From contig JAZOAH010000028.1 of assembly GCA_045595395.1 (NCBI GenBank), forward strand, positions 124,001 to 188,000: a stretch of 64,000 nucleotides of DNA, read 5' to 3'. Shown here piece by piece: positions 51,498 to 59,587 of this stretch. The notes under the pieces were generated by a model. That model had not been told where the DNA came from. It saw nothing but the letters and a program-made list of their open reading frames with translations, and searched no databases. A program made the position numbers and the translations under genes. Source of the stretch: CAKSHC01 sp045595395 (GTDB taxonomy: Bacteria > Bacillota > Clostridia > Oscillospirales > UMGS1783). How positions within the stretch are numbered: position 1 is the stretch's first letter; each line of letters starts with the position of its first letter.

Positions 51498-51526
51498 ATT
51501 TTAGCACTTTATTGCGATAAAGTCAA
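51498..51526 (-). promoter_or_regulatory. Promoter of the histidine operon with spacer palindrome
   Basis: TTGACT (51521-51526) and TAAAAT (51498-51503) have a 17-base spacer on the minus strand. A perfect inverted repeat, ACTTTAT-TGCG-ATAAAGT, covers 51506-51523 between and partly over the two boxes. This is the right place for a repressor operator, most simply that of the YerC/TrpR-type gene. Confidence 0.75.
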
Positions 51527-51530
51527 TAGA

Positions 51531-51557
51531 AAAAAGGAGAAAATTATTTTCTCCTTT
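51531..51557 (-). terminator. Terminator of the ilvE-trmO unit
   Basis: GGAGAAAA arms (51536-51543 and 51547-51554) with a three-base loop are followed on the minus strand by six T. The stem includes the last codons of trmO. Confidence 0.82.
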
Positions 51558-52200
51558 CGATTTCGGTGACATGCACGATATGTTCCTTTACGAAAAAGCG
51601 GATATCGTACCCGGCAAAGGCCATGCTGTAGCGGCGCTCATCCTCCTGATAGGAGGGGCGAGGGTCTTGCGCCAGGCAATCGATAGCCGCCTGCCGCTTG
51701 TCGGCGGGCAGGATGGCCAACAGATCCTCCGGAAACTCGACCGACAGCCGATAGTCTTCAAACTCGTCGGCATAGCCGCCGACGGCATCGGGGATCGAAT
51801 CGGCAAAGGGCAGATAGGGCTTGATGTCATAGATGGGGGTACCGTCGAGCAGGTCAACACCCGACACGATCAGTTCTCCCCTCTCGACCTTCTCCAATTT
51901 GACCACCGAAAGACCGATGGGATTGGGACGGAAGGGTGAACGGCTGGCAAAGACGCCGATGCGGGTATTGCCGCCCAGGCGAGGCGGACGGACGGTGGGC
52001 GACCAATCCTCCCGATGGGCTTTGGAAAAATCAAAGATCAGCCACAGATGGGAAAAGCCGTCAATCCCACGCAGGGCGTCGGGGTTACGAAATTCTTCCT
52101 CAAACACGATCCGCCCCAACAAAGACGGCACCCGCCCGCTTTGGCGGGGGATGCCGAATTTATCCTTGAAATCGGTTTGAATATGCGCAATGGTCCTCAT
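51544..52200 (-). CDS. trmO: tRNA (N6-threonylcarbamoyladenosine37-N6)-methyltransferase
   Basis: TrmO (TsaA) adds a methyl group to t6A37 in threonine tRNA, improving decoding of ACY codons. The 218-aa protein has the conserved beta-barrel segments IVFEEEF, GIDGFSHLWLIFDF, GVFASRSPFRPNPIGLS and the later DLLDGTPIYDIKPYLP. It overlaps ilvE by four bases. The pairing with an aminotransferase looks like a chance operon. Confidence 0.92.
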   Translation of the reverse strand: MRTIAHIQTDFKDKFGIPRQSGRVPSLLGRIVFEEEFRNPDALRGIDGFSHLWLIFDFSKAHREDWSPTVRPPRLGGNTRIGVFASRSPFRPNPIGLSVVKLEKVERGELIVSGVDLLDGTPIYDIKPYLPFADSIPDAVGGYADEFEDYRLSVEFPEDLLAILPADKRQAAIDCLAQDPRPSYQEDERRYSMAFAGYDIRFFVKEHIVHVTEIERRK

Positions 52201-53216
52201 TCTACGATGGTACGGATCCAGCCTTCGGGGCCTTCGAGCTCGCCCATCTGGATGCCACGCAGGGTATCATACAGCTTCTTGGTATAGGGACCCATCTCCT
52301 GCATACCGAAGACATATTCGGTGTCGCCCTGGACGATCTTGCCGACCGGGGAGATGACGGCGGCGGTGCCGCACAGGCCGCACTCGGCAAAGTCGGCCAG
52401 TTCTTCGACAGCGACCGGACGCTCTTCGACCTTGAGGCCCAGCACATCGCCGGCGACAGTCAAAAGCGAGCGGCGGGTGATGGAAGGCAGGATGGTATCC
52501 GATTTCGGGGTCACAACCGTGCCGTCCTTCTTGATTAAAATAATGTTGGCGCCGCCCGTTTCCTCGATGTGGGTGCGGGTAGCCGAATCGAGATAGACAT
52601 TCTCGTCATATCCCTTATTATGGGCATCGACGATGGCGTGCAGACTCATGGCATAGTTAAGTCCCGCCTTGATGTGGCCGGTACCACGGGGGGCGGCACG
52701 GTCGAAATCGGAGATGCGAAGAGTCAGAGGCTTAACGCCGCCCTTAAAGTAAGGGCCGACGGGAGAAACGAAGACACGGAACTGGAATTCGTTGGCAGGC
52801 TTGACGCCCAGGATAGCATCGCTGCCGAACATAAAGGGACGGACATAGAGCGAGGCGCCGGTGCCGTAGGGCGGAACATAGTCGGCATTGGCCTTGACCA
52901 CCGTGTCAATGGCTTCCAGGAAGCGATCTTCGGGGAAGACGGGCATTTCCATGCGGCGGCAGGAATCGGCCATGCGGGCGGCATTGAGGTCGGGACGGAA
53001 GGTGACGATGCGGCCGTCCTTAGTAGTATACGCCTTAAGACCTTCAAAAACCGTCTGGGCATATTGCAGCACGCAGGCACATTCGGTCATGGTGATGTTG
53101 GCCTGGTCGGACAGACCGCCTTCATCCCATGCGCCGTTTTTATAATTGGCAACATAGCGCTGTTCGGTTTGGGTATAGCCGAAGCCGAGGTTGCCCCAGT
53201 CGATATTTTTACTCAT
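52197..53216 (-). CDS. ilvE: Branched-chain amino acid aminotransferase
   Basis: IlvE is the last step in leucine, isoleucine and valine synthesis, using glutamate and PLP. The 339-aa fold-type IV protein has QTVFEGLKAY, the PLP lysine in GHIKAGLNYA near residue 185, and EETGGANI followed by SITRRSLL. It has its own consensus promoter. Confidence 0.95.
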   Translation of the reverse strand: MSKNIDWGNLGFGYTQTEQRYVANYKNGAWDEGGLSDQANITMTECACVLQYAQTVFEGLKAYTTKDGRIVTFRPDLNAARMADSCRRMEMPVFPEDRFLEAIDTVVKANADYVPPYGTGASLYVRPFMFGSDAILGVKPANEFQFRVFVSPVGPYFKGGVKPLTLRISDFDRAAPRGTGHIKAGLNYAMSLHAIVDAHNKGYDENVYLDSATRTHIEETGGANIILIKKDGTVVTPKSDTILPSITRRSLLTVAGDVLGLKVEERPVAVEELADFAECGLCGTAAVISPVGKIVQGDTEYVFGMQEMGPYTKKLYDTLRGIQMGELEGPEGWIRTIVE

Positions 53217-53243
53217 GATATTACCTCCTTGGGGAATAGAAAA

Positions 53244-53272
53244 ATTATAGCACCGCCCAATGGGACTGTCAA
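53244..53272 (-). promoter_or_regulatory. Consensus SigA promoter of ilvE
   Basis: A perfect TTGACA (53267-53272) and TATAAT (53244-53249) are separated by 17 bases on the minus strand, about 28 bases before the ilvE start. Confidence 0.85.
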
Positions 53273-53279
53273 TGCAAAA

Positions 53280-53663
53280 TCACAGGATAAACGAGGTGTT
53301 GCCACGCAGAGCATTGAGCATGACGGTGGCGCTTCCGACGTTGGTAGCCAAGGGGATGCGCTGGACATCGCACAGGCGCAGCAGGGCCGATACGTCGGGC
53401 TCATGGGGCTGGGCGGTGAGGGGGTCACGCAGGAAGATGATAAAATCGATATTGCCGTCGGCCAGCATAGCGCCGATCTGCTGGTCGCCGCCGAGCGGGC
53501 CGCTCTTCATGCGTTTGATGGCAAGGCCGGTCTCGCCCATAATGAGGGTGCCGGTGGTGCCGGTGGCGTAGAGTTCGTGCTTGGCCAGGACATCCTGATA
53601 TGTTTTTGATAATTCGATCATTTCATTTTTCTTTTTATCGTGAGCAATCAGAGCGATTTTCAT
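53280..53663 (-). CDS. mgsA: Methylglyoxal synthase
   Basis: MgsA turns dihydroxyacetone phosphate into methylglyoxal and phosphate, a glycolytic overflow route. The 127-aa protein has ALIAHDKKK at the start, ATGTTGTL, the SGPLGGDQQIGAM active-site segment and IIFLRDPL. It is complete and of normal length. Confidence 0.95.
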   Translation of the reverse strand: MKIALIAHDKKKNEMIELSKTYQDVLAKHELYATGTTGTLIMGETGLAIKRMKSGPLGGDQQIGAMLADGNIDFIIFLRDPLTAQPHEPDVSALLRLCDVQRIPLATNVGSATVMLNALRGNTSFIL

Positions 53664-53693
53664 AGAAATTCCCTTTCATATTTCGATATAAAT

Positions 53694-53722
53694 AAAATAA
53701 CATAGAATAAAACGGCTGTCAA
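53694..53722 (-). promoter_or_regulatory. Promoter of mgsA
   Basis: TTGACA (53717-53722) and TATTTT (53694-53699) have a 17-base spacer on the minus strand. Confidence 0.6.
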
Positions 53723-53732
53723 TTTATAAAAC

Positions 53733-53761
53733 TGGACAAATGCACCAATATGTGATATACT
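53733..53761 (+). promoter_or_regulatory. Promoter of the GT80-like lipoprotein gene
   Basis: TGGACA (53733-53738) and TATACT (53756-53761) have a 17-base spacer with an extended -10 TG. Downstream, a perfect hairpin TGACGGA-CTCA-TCCGTCA (53771-53788) lies in the leader, close to the ribosome site. Confidence 0.65.
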
Positions 53762-53807
53762 GTCGAAAAATGACGGACTCATCCGTCAATAAAAAAGGAG
53801 AATTGCT

Positions 53808-55514
53808 ATGAAGAAGATCTTATGTACGATCCTGGCGCTGGCCCTGCTTCTTTCTCTGGCCGCTTGCGGCTCGGGCGAGATCACGGCGGCTACCGAAGAG
53901 CAGTTGGCCAAGTTTAATTTCACGGCCGCTCAGGTGGATAAGACGCAGAATCTTACTCTGACCTGGGACAACGGCACAGACCTGAAGGCGGTCGATGTGG
54001 CCGTGAAGTACGGCGATGTCTCGCTGGGCGGGATCACCGCAGAGGGCGCAGCCGGACAGACCGAGCTGATGGCCCGTTACGGCAAGTACACGCTGGATAT
54101 TGTTGCCACCCAAAAGAACAACAAGAAATTCCGTGTAGAGACCGAAGTTGCTTTGGCAGCTGATAAATACATCATCGCCCCCATCTCCGGCTCGATGCCG
54201 CAGTTGTATTTTACCCTGAATCTTGATGAAATTACCAACAACGGACAGACGCCTGCCTTTGTGTGGCTGGCCCGTCCCGACAGCTGGAACTGGGAGAATC
54301 TGCCCAAAAACGTATTTATGATGCCGACCGCCTCCCGTGAAGAGGTGCTGACTCATAATAACTATGATCGTATGATGGAAGCGACCAAGGCTTACATTGC
54401 CGATCTGTATGCCGTCAATCCGGATGCTACCTTTGAATTGTATATCAATGATTTCAATGCCTATGCCTATGTGGATCTGCTCATCGGCAACGGCGTGCCT
54501 GAGGAGAATTTCTATGTAACGCTGCTGTCGGACGGCGGCGCGTCCTACACGGCATTTAACAAGGCTTTCAATCCTGACGATGCCGCTTTTGATGCCGATG
54601 CCAAGTATGCCGATATGGCATCGAAGCTGGGCAAGGTTTACGACGAGGTGAAAGAGGCCGGTGGCTACACCTACACCGGTGATTACACCGTTTCGACCGA
54701 TGAATTTACCCAGTACTGCTATGTAGCGGCTAAAGAGAAGACCAATGTAGAATGGTGGGTGCTGCGCCCGCGTGCCGGCGTGCTCTGCTCGCCCGACCAG
54801 GAGTTTATCGACCGTGTTCTCAATGAAGAGGTCAGCAAGTCCCCCTATGAGGCCGAGAACAGCATCATTGAGGAGCGCAACTTTGCTGCGCCGCTGACGG
54901 CCATGAACGATGAGCAGAAAGCCGATCTTAAGGCGCTGTACAACTTCAACGGCGAGTTGTTTGAGAAGGCGGATCAGGATGGCAAGAAGGCCATGATGAT
55001 CCTGGGCAGCTGGGCTACCGCTGAAAATGAGCCTGATTTTGCGGCCTATGTCAATCTTGTCAAGCTGGTTTACGGCGACGAGTTCGTTTACTACTACAAG
55101 GGACATCCCAACACCCCGACCAGTACCGTGCCCGAGAAGCAGGAGCAGCTGAAGGAGCTTGACCTGATCGATGTTGAGTCCTCCATCAATGCCGAGTTGA
55201 TCCTCTTCTTCTACCCTGACATTTATATGTGCGGCTACAACTCTTCGACCTTTATGTCGGTTGAGAGTGAGGAAATGGCCTGTGCCATCTTCAACATGAC
55301 CAAGGAGCAGGCGGCCGAGAATGAAGGCACCGAGAACTACCGTGAACTGATCGGGCTGTATCTGTCGGCCATCGAGGATACCTCGCTTTATGCCGAGTGC
55401 ACCGAGGCCGAGCATGAGTATTTCCTCATCGAGTACAACAACACCGAATCGGAATTTGCCTATTCGATCTACGACGCCACCGCCAATACCATTATTGACG
55501 GACCTAAGGCGTAA
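53808..55514 (+). CDS. GT80 sialyltransferase-like lipoprotein
   Basis: The 568-aa product has a lipoprotein signal (lipobox LAAC, Cys near residue 20). A beta-rich segment of about 100 residues resembles the Ig-like domain of Photobacterium sialyltransferases, and a long glycosyltransferase-like region follows. GT80-like landmarks in order are LLSDGGASY (compare YDDGS in Pasteurella PmST1), LGSWATAE, YYKGHPNTP (compare KGHP), an INAELIL segment with the conserved Glu, and NSS (compare ASS). The first Asp of the DDG motif is Ser here. The protein should sit outside the membrane, yet a CMP-sugar donor there is unexpected. The activity is inferred from motifs; it is a single-gene unit. Confidence 0.7.
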   Translation: MKKILCTILALALLLSLAACGSGEITAATEEQLAKFNFTAAQVDKTQNLTLTWDNGTDLKAVDVAVKYGDVSLGGITAEGAAGQTELMARYGKYTLDIVATQKNNKKFRVETEVALAADKYIIAPISGSMPQLYFTLNLDEITNNGQTPAFVWLARPDSWNWENLPKNVFMMPTASREEVLTHNNYDRMMEATKAYIADLYAVNPDATFELYINDFNAYAYVDLLIGNGVPEENFYVTLLSDGGASYTAFNKAFNPDDAAFDADAKYADMASKLGKVYDEVKEAGGYTYTGDYTVSTDEFTQYCYVAAKEKTNVEWWVLRPRAGVLCSPDQEFIDRVLNEEVSKSPYEAENSIIEERNFAAPLTAMNDEQKADLKALYNFNGELFEKADQDGKKAMMILGSWATAENEPDFAAYVNLVKLVYGDEFVYYYKGHPNTPTSTVPEKQEQLKELDLIDVESSINAELILFFYPDIYMCGYNSSTFMSVESEEMACAIFNMTKEQAAENEGTENYRELIGLYLSAIEDTSLYAECTEAEHEYFLIEYNNTESEFAYSIYDATANTIIDGPKA

Positions 55515-55525
55515 ATCCAAGAAGG

Positions 55526-55560
55526 AAAAAGGAGCAAGCGAAATGCTTGCTCTTTTTTTA
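55526..55560. terminator. Bidirectional terminator after the GT80-like gene
   Basis: GAGCAAGC arms (55532-55539 and 55545-55552) have a five-base loop, with seven T on the plus side and five T on the minus side. It separates convergent genes. Confidence 0.88.
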
Positions 55561-55561
55561 T

Positions 55562-56044
55562 TTACCAGGTGCGGACGCCGTCGATGTGGATGAAGCGGAC
55601 CTGGTCGTAGTTGTAACTGGACAGCGGGCGGTCGAGTGCGTCGTAGGTGTGGGCTGCCACTAAAATTTGCGGACGTACTGACAGGATGACGGGTGTGTGG
55701 TAAAAGCTGCCGTCGCTGCGGCCGAGCTGGACGATGTCGCCCGGCATGATTTCCTGCTGTGACACACGGTGGCCGTAAGGGCCGACCGAGCGGTTGTTGA
55801 CCAAAAAGTTATAGAGATATTCCACGCCCGTCCAGGCGGCGGCACGGTCGTTGACCGAAATGTAGTACCAGCCGGTCTCGGGGGTATAGTTCATGACGCC
55901 GGCGCCGGCATAGATGCACTGGGATGCAAAATTGGTGCAGTCACCGCCGATGTTTTCAAAATCATAATAGGCCGAGTTGCGGCTTAGTGCCCAGCGGCGG
56001 GCATAGGCGACCATCGCAGTGCGGTTATAGGGAATTTCTCGCAT
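55562..56044 (-). CDS. Amidase_6-domain protein
   Basis: The 160-aa product starts at the ATG after GGGGAGGTG (MREIPYNR). It matches the putative amidase domain of NlpC/P60-like cysteine enzymes: YNRTAMVAYARRWAL, GGDCTNFASQC with the candidate catalytic Cys near residue 34, and YHTPVIL with the candidate His. There is no signal peptide or membrane helix, so it may act inside the cell or in the forespore. The exact substrate is unknown. The DUF4364 terminator lies upstream, and no separate promoter is evident. Confidence 0.82.
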   Translation of the reverse strand: MREIPYNRTAMVAYARRWALSRNSAYYDFENIGGDCTNFASQCIYAGAGVMNYTPETGWYYISVNDRAAAWTGVEYLYNFLVNNRSVGPYGHRVSQQEIMPGDIVQLGRSDGSFYHTPVILSVRPQILVAAHTYDALDRPLSSYNYDQVRFIHIDGVRTW

Positions 56045-56075
56045 GATATCACCTCCCCTATCAGGATATGATAAG

Positions 56076-56110
56076 AGAAAAAATGAGTTCGGTGCAACAC
56101 CGAACTCATT
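56076..56110 (-). terminator. Terminator after the DUF4364 gene
   Basis: A perfect 13-base inverted repeat (56082-56094 and 56098-56110) with a three-base loop is followed on the minus strand by six T. Confidence 0.9.
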
Positions 56111-56111
56111 G

Positions 56112-56651
56112 TTAAAAGGATTCTTTGTAGGGACCGGAGAGTTTTTGCAGGATATACCGATAAATATCGGCGGCGTTATCCTTAAAATTCTCGCCGGTTG
56201 AGAAGGCAAATTCCTGCGAGGGCAACGCAATCTCCAGTTTGAAGAGCAGGTCGTCGCCGTCGGTTAAGGAACATTCGGCGATATACTGGCCATCCCGTTC
56301 AAAGGTGCGGACATGGGTACCGCTGCGACGGTCGATCATGCTGAGCAGTTCCATAGCGCCTTTAAGGGCACGGTCTCTGGCCCAGATGGGCAGGCGAGGC
56401 GCCAATTCCTTGACCGCCTCGTAGCCGAGTCTGGTCAAGACGGTGACTCCCTCCTCTACATCGACGGCAATATGGCCGGTGCTGATCAGCTCATCGATCG
56501 CCTCTTTCAGCGTGAAATATTCAACGATCTCCGAATTGAGGAACAGATCGACCATGGCACGGGTGGGGATGGCGCGATTGAGCTTGCTTAAGGTATATAG
56601 AATAAGGATCTTGACATCCTCTTTTTCATGAAGTCTTCCGCCTTCGAGCAT
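56112..56651 (-). CDS. DUF4364 protein
   Basis: The 179-aa product starts at the ATG after GGAGGTG (MLEGGRLHEKED). The N-terminal 80 residues look like a winged helix (KILILYTLSKLNRAIPT, then LKEAIDELISTGHI), and the C-terminal half is a mixed alpha/beta region ending YRYILQKLSG. The family is widespread in Clostridia and has no established function; a regulator is plausible. The long frame upstream of this ATG is not coding. Confidence 0.85.
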   Translation of the reverse strand: MLEGGRLHEKEDVKILILYTLSKLNRAIPTRAMVDLFLNSEIVEYFTLKEAIDELISTGHIAVDVEEGVTVLTRLGYEAVKELAPRLPIWARDRALKGAMELLSMIDRRSGTHVRTFERDGQYIAECSLTDGDDLLFKLEIALPSQEFAFSTGENFKDNAADIYRYILQKLSGPYKESF

Positions 56652-56675
56652 ACGATCACCTCCGTGATGAACTTT

Positions 56676-56705
56676 ATTATACCATAGCAGCCGTAACAAA
56701 TACAA
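56676..56705 (-). promoter_or_regulatory. Promoter of the DUF4364 gene
   Basis: TTGTAT (56700-56705) and a perfect TATAAT (56676-56681) have an 18-base spacer on the minus strand. Confidence 0.55.
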
Positions 56706-56756
56706 GGCTTTCCCAATAAAATGTATCGAGATCAATTTTCTTGGGAGTGAAAACCA

Positions 56757-57815
56757 ATGGGTATTTTGGGTGAAAGTTTTTTGGGAGTCAACTGCGAAAG
56801 CGGTTTTTACTCCCTTTACCAGGAGTTTGTTGACCGTCGGGCGCATGTCTTTGTCATCAAGGGCGGCCCGGGCACCGGCAAAAGCACACTGATGCGACAA
56901 CTGGCGGCGCAGGCCTGCGACAAGGGGCTTGATGTTGAACTGCTGCACTGCTCGTCCGATCCCGATTCCTTGGATGCGGTATACCTGGTACAGACCAACA
57001 CCTGCATTTTGGACGGAACACCGCCCCATGTGATCGAGCCGCCCTATCCGGGGGCTGTGGGGCAGCTGATCGACCTATATCCCTTTTGGGATAACAACAT
57101 ACTGGAAGAGAACACGGCGCAGATCAAGCAGATCAACCGCCGAATCAGCACGCTTTATTCCCGCATCTATCTCTACTTAGGGGCAGCCGGCCGTCTGCAA
57201 CGGGATCTGACCGGCATCGGCTCCACCCTGCTCAACCGTGCCAAACTGCGTGGCTATACCGAGCGGCTGTGTGCCCGCTACATTCGGCAGCGCATCGGCA
57301 ATCCGACCGAGGAAAAGCGATTTTTCACCGCCTTTACTCCCCAAGGGGTGACCTTTTATCCGCCGCAGGGCAAAAACATCGAAAAACAACTCGTCCTTGA
57401 AGACGAATACGGGTTGATGTCACGGATGTTGGAGGCGGTGCGGCTGCGGGCGATCAAGGCCAATCACCATGTCATCAGCGGCTACTCACCCCTCATCCCC
57501 GACCAGCTGACTCACCTGATCCTGCCCGATGCCGGGCTGATGCTCTGCCTGTCCAATTCCATTCATAAAATGGAGGCACAGCCCTACTGTCGCATCCATA
57601 TCTCCCGTTTTCTTGACACGGTGGCCGAGGCGCAACACAAGGAAAAACTCGGATTCCTACGGCGCAGCCGAGATGAGATCCTCAAAGAGGCCTGTGAGCT
57701 GCTGGCCAGCTGCCATGAGGAGCATGACCGCCTGGAGGATTTTTACAAGGCGGCCGTTGACTATCCGGCGCTGACTGCCTACACCAAAACCTTGGCCCAG
57801 CGCATCCTGCGCTGA
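56757..57815 (+). CDS. P-loop ATPase of the PRK06851 type
   Basis: The 352-aa protein has an N-terminal Walker A GGPGTGKST near residues 37-45 and a following HCSSDPDSLDAV segment. As I recall the family, it is an internal duplication with two P-loops. Here the second half (from RFFTAFTPQG, near residue 190) keeps the fold cues, but where the second P-loop should be there is only a LVLEDEYGLM segment. The function is unknown; homologues are common in spore-forming Firmicutes. GGGAGTG precedes the ATG. Confidence 0.78.
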   Translation: MGILGESFLGVNCESGFYSLYQEFVDRRAHVFVIKGGPGTGKSTLMRQLAAQACDKGLDVELLHCSSDPDSLDAVYLVQTNTCILDGTPPHVIEPPYPGAVGQLIDLYPFWDNNILEENTAQIKQINRRISTLYSRIYLYLGAAGRLQRDLTGIGSTLLNRAKLRGYTERLCARYIRQRIGNPTEEKRFFTAFTPQGVTFYPPQGKNIEKQLVLEDEYGLMSRMLEAVRLRAIKANHHVISGYSPLIPDQLTHLILPDAGLMLCLSNSIHKMEAQPYCRIHISRFLDTVAEAQHKEKLGFLRRSRDEILKEACELLASCHEEHDRLEDFYKAAVDYPALTAYTKTLAQRILR

Positions 57816-59066
57816 CTACTTGCCGTCGGGAACAAAGGTAAAGGCCGGAATGGCATCGCCCTTTTTGATGCCATCCGGCATCTTCGTTTCGGCCAGCAAG
57901 GAGGCAGGATGGATGGCGCCGTTGCCATACCGATCGCAGATGCGATCGCAGGTATCTTCCACCGCATAGCGCCGCAAGGCCGTTTCGGCCGGGGCAAACA
58001 AATCATATTGGGTGGGGGCGGCCTCGGGCATCAGGTCGATGGCACGAATGGTCAGCGCCCGTACCGGACGATGCCAGGGATAGCGCATGCAAAGCATGGA
58101 AAAGGCCGTCCTCGCCAACACCAGCGAATCCTGGGCCGGCACCGTCAAACGACATTGCACCGAGGTGGTGACCAGCGAATTATCCTTGATCTCAATGGCT
58201 ACCCCGCCGGCCGCCAGATTCTCCCGACGCAGGACTCGGCCGATCGGTTGCGCCAACGCCAACAGCACCAGCCGGCACTCTTGGCTGTTTTCCAGATCGG
58301 CCACGCAGGTGATGCCCCGACCGACGCTTTTGATGGGCGGGATATAATCCTTATGCATCACCGCTTCCCGATCCAACCCGTTGGCATATCGCCACAGGGT
58401 CGAGCCGCCGACACCGAACATGGCCTGCAGCGTCTTTTCGGGCGTACCGGCCAGATCACCGATCGTTTCAATGCCGACCAATCGTAGTCTCCGGCCGGTC
58501 GAGCGCCCCACGCCCAGCATCTCGGTGACCGGCAGCGGCCATATGACCTGTTTCATGCTCTCGCGCGGCAGACAGGTGACAGCGTCGGGCTTTTTCATAT
58601 CGCTGCCGAGTTTGGCAAACACCTTATTAAAGGAAACACCGACCGAAATGGTCAACCCCAATTCCTGCTTGACCTGCTCCCGAATCCGATGAGCGATAGC
58701 CTCCCCCGATCCGAACAAGCGCACCGAGCCGGTCACATCCAACCAGCATTCGTCCATACCGAAAGGCTCGACCTGGTCGGTATACCGCTCATAGATGTTA
58801 CGAACCAGTCGGGAATAACGGATATATTCGGGGAAATCGGTCATCAATACCACAAGTTCGGGGCATTTTTGACGAGCCTTGACCGTTGGCTCACCCGTTA
58901 TGATCCCATACGCTTTGGCCAGCATATTCTTAGCCAGCACGATCCCGTGCCGATCCTCCTGTGCCCCGCATACCGCCACCGGCTTATCCTTATATTCGGG
59001 ATGTTTGATACAGGCAACCGAAGCATAAAAATTATTGAGATCACAGTGCAATATGACCCGCTCCAT
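57816..59066 (-). CDS. dinB: DNA polymerase IV (Y family)
   Basis: The 416-aa translesion polymerase has the metal-site motifs CDLNNFYASV (residues 8-17) and GMDECWLDV near residue 105. A helix-hairpin-helix region comes next (GVGRSTGRRL), followed by a little-finger domain. A sliding-clamp motif QYDLF is near the C-terminus. It copies past damaged bases at low fidelity. Its promoter is face to face with that of an XRE repressor and carries a matching operator, so damage-dependent control by that repressor is likely. No LexA-type site was recognised. Confidence 0.95.
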   Translation of the reverse strand: MERVILHCDLNNFYASVACIKHPEYKDKPVAVCGAQEDRHGIVLAKNMLAKAYGIITGEPTVKARQKCPELVVLMTDFPEYIRYSRLVRNIYERYTDQVEPFGMDECWLDVTGSVRLFGSGEAIAHRIREQVKQELGLTISVGVSFNKVFAKLGSDMKKPDAVTCLPRESMKQVIWPLPVTEMLGVGRSTGRRLRLVGIETIGDLAGTPEKTLQAMFGVGGSTLWRYANGLDREAVMHKDYIPPIKSVGRGITCVADLENSQECRLVLLALAQPIGRVLRRENLAAGGVAIEIKDNSLVTTSVQCRLTVPAQDSLVLARTAFSMLCMRYPWHRPVRALTIRAIDLMPEAAPTQYDLFAPAETALRRYAVEDTCDRICDRYGNGAIHPASLLAETKMPDGIKKGDAIPAFTFVPDGK

Positions 59067-59078
59067 AAAAATTCCCCC

Positions 59079-59107
59079 TTGACAAATACGACCGTTTGGT
59101 TTATTCT
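59079..59107 (+). promoter_or_regulatory. Promoter of the XRE repressor-ImmA unit with embedded operator
   Basis: TTGACA (59079-59084) and TATTCT (59102-59107) have a 17-base spacer. The spacer contains GACCGTTTGGTT (59090-59101), a variant of the two operators to the right. A second possible plus promoter is TTGGTC with TATTAT 17 bases later (59120-59148 region). Confidence 0.72.
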
Positions 59108-59164
59108 ACAAGTGACCGATTGGTCATGAGTCCTTATGGTCATATTATAGGCGACCGATTGGTC
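59090..59164. promoter_or_regulatory. Three near-identical 12-bp operators between dinB and the XRE gene
   Basis: GACCGATTGGTC occurs identically at 59114-59125 and 59153-59164, and the variant GACCGTTTGGTT is at 59090-59101. Each is a near-palindrome with GACC/GGTC ends. One lies in the spacer of each divergent promoter and one in the middle. They are natural binding sites for the adjacent XRE repressor. Confidence 0.82.
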
Positions 59165-59172
59165 GTTGTCAA
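59144..59172 (-). promoter_or_regulatory. Consensus promoter of dinB with embedded operator
   Basis: A perfect TTGACA (59167-59172) and TATAAT (59144-59149) are separated by 17 bases on the minus strand. The spacer holds the operator at 59153-59164. Without repression this promoter should be strong, which suggests that dinB is normally held off. Confidence 0.82.
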
Positions 59173-59201
59173 GAGAAATGTTGCAGGAGGAATTCAAAAA
59201 A

Positions 59202-59585
59202 ATGAGATGCGGAGAAAAGATCAGGCAATTACGGGAAGGCGCACACATGAGCCAGACCGAACTGGCCAACATGCTGGGGGTCTCGTTGCGCACCGTACAG
59301 CGTTATGAGCAGTGCGAGCGCATTCCGGCCGCCGATGTTTTGGTGCATATCGGTAGTATTTTTGATGTAACCAGCGAATCCATGCTCAGCGATGAGGATC
59401 TGTTTATCAACGCAGCCGCCAAGCTAGGTGCCCGATCAGCGCTCCAGGCGAGGGAGTTGGTCAATGCCGTTGGCGGGTTGTTTGCCGGCGGCGAACTGAG
59501 CGAAGAGGATAAAGATGCGGTGATGCAGGCAATCATGGAAGCCTATTGGGATGCCAAGGCACGCAACACGCAAAAGAAGGGATAA
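59202..59585 (+). CDS. XRE-family repressor (DdrO/ImmR-like)
   Basis: From the ATG eleven bases after AGGAGG the product is 127 aa. An N-terminal XRE helix-turn-helix (MSQTELANMLGVSLRTVQRYE) is followed by a linker (residues about 60-80). The helical C-terminal domain has GGELSEEDKDAVMQAI and AYWDAKARN, as in repressors cut by ImmA/IrrE proteases. It likely binds the three operators beside it, repressing itself and dinB. The protease gene starts two bases after its stop. Confidence 0.87.
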   Translation: MRCGEKIRQLREGAHMSQTELANMLGVSLRTVQRYEQCERIPAADVLVHIGSIFDVTSESMLSDEDLFINAAAKLGARSALQARELVNAVGGLFAGGELSEEDKDAVMQAIMEAYWDAKARNTQKKG

Positions 59586-59587
59586 CG

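Noticed and set aside
54077..54307. Small reverse-strand frame inside the GT80-like gene
   Set aside because: It has no ribosome site and lies wholly within a well-supported coding region on the plus strand.
56652..57029. N-terminal extension of the DUF4364 frame
   Set aside because: It runs antisense to the P-loop ATPase gene and upstream of the clear GGAGGTG-ATG start at 56651.
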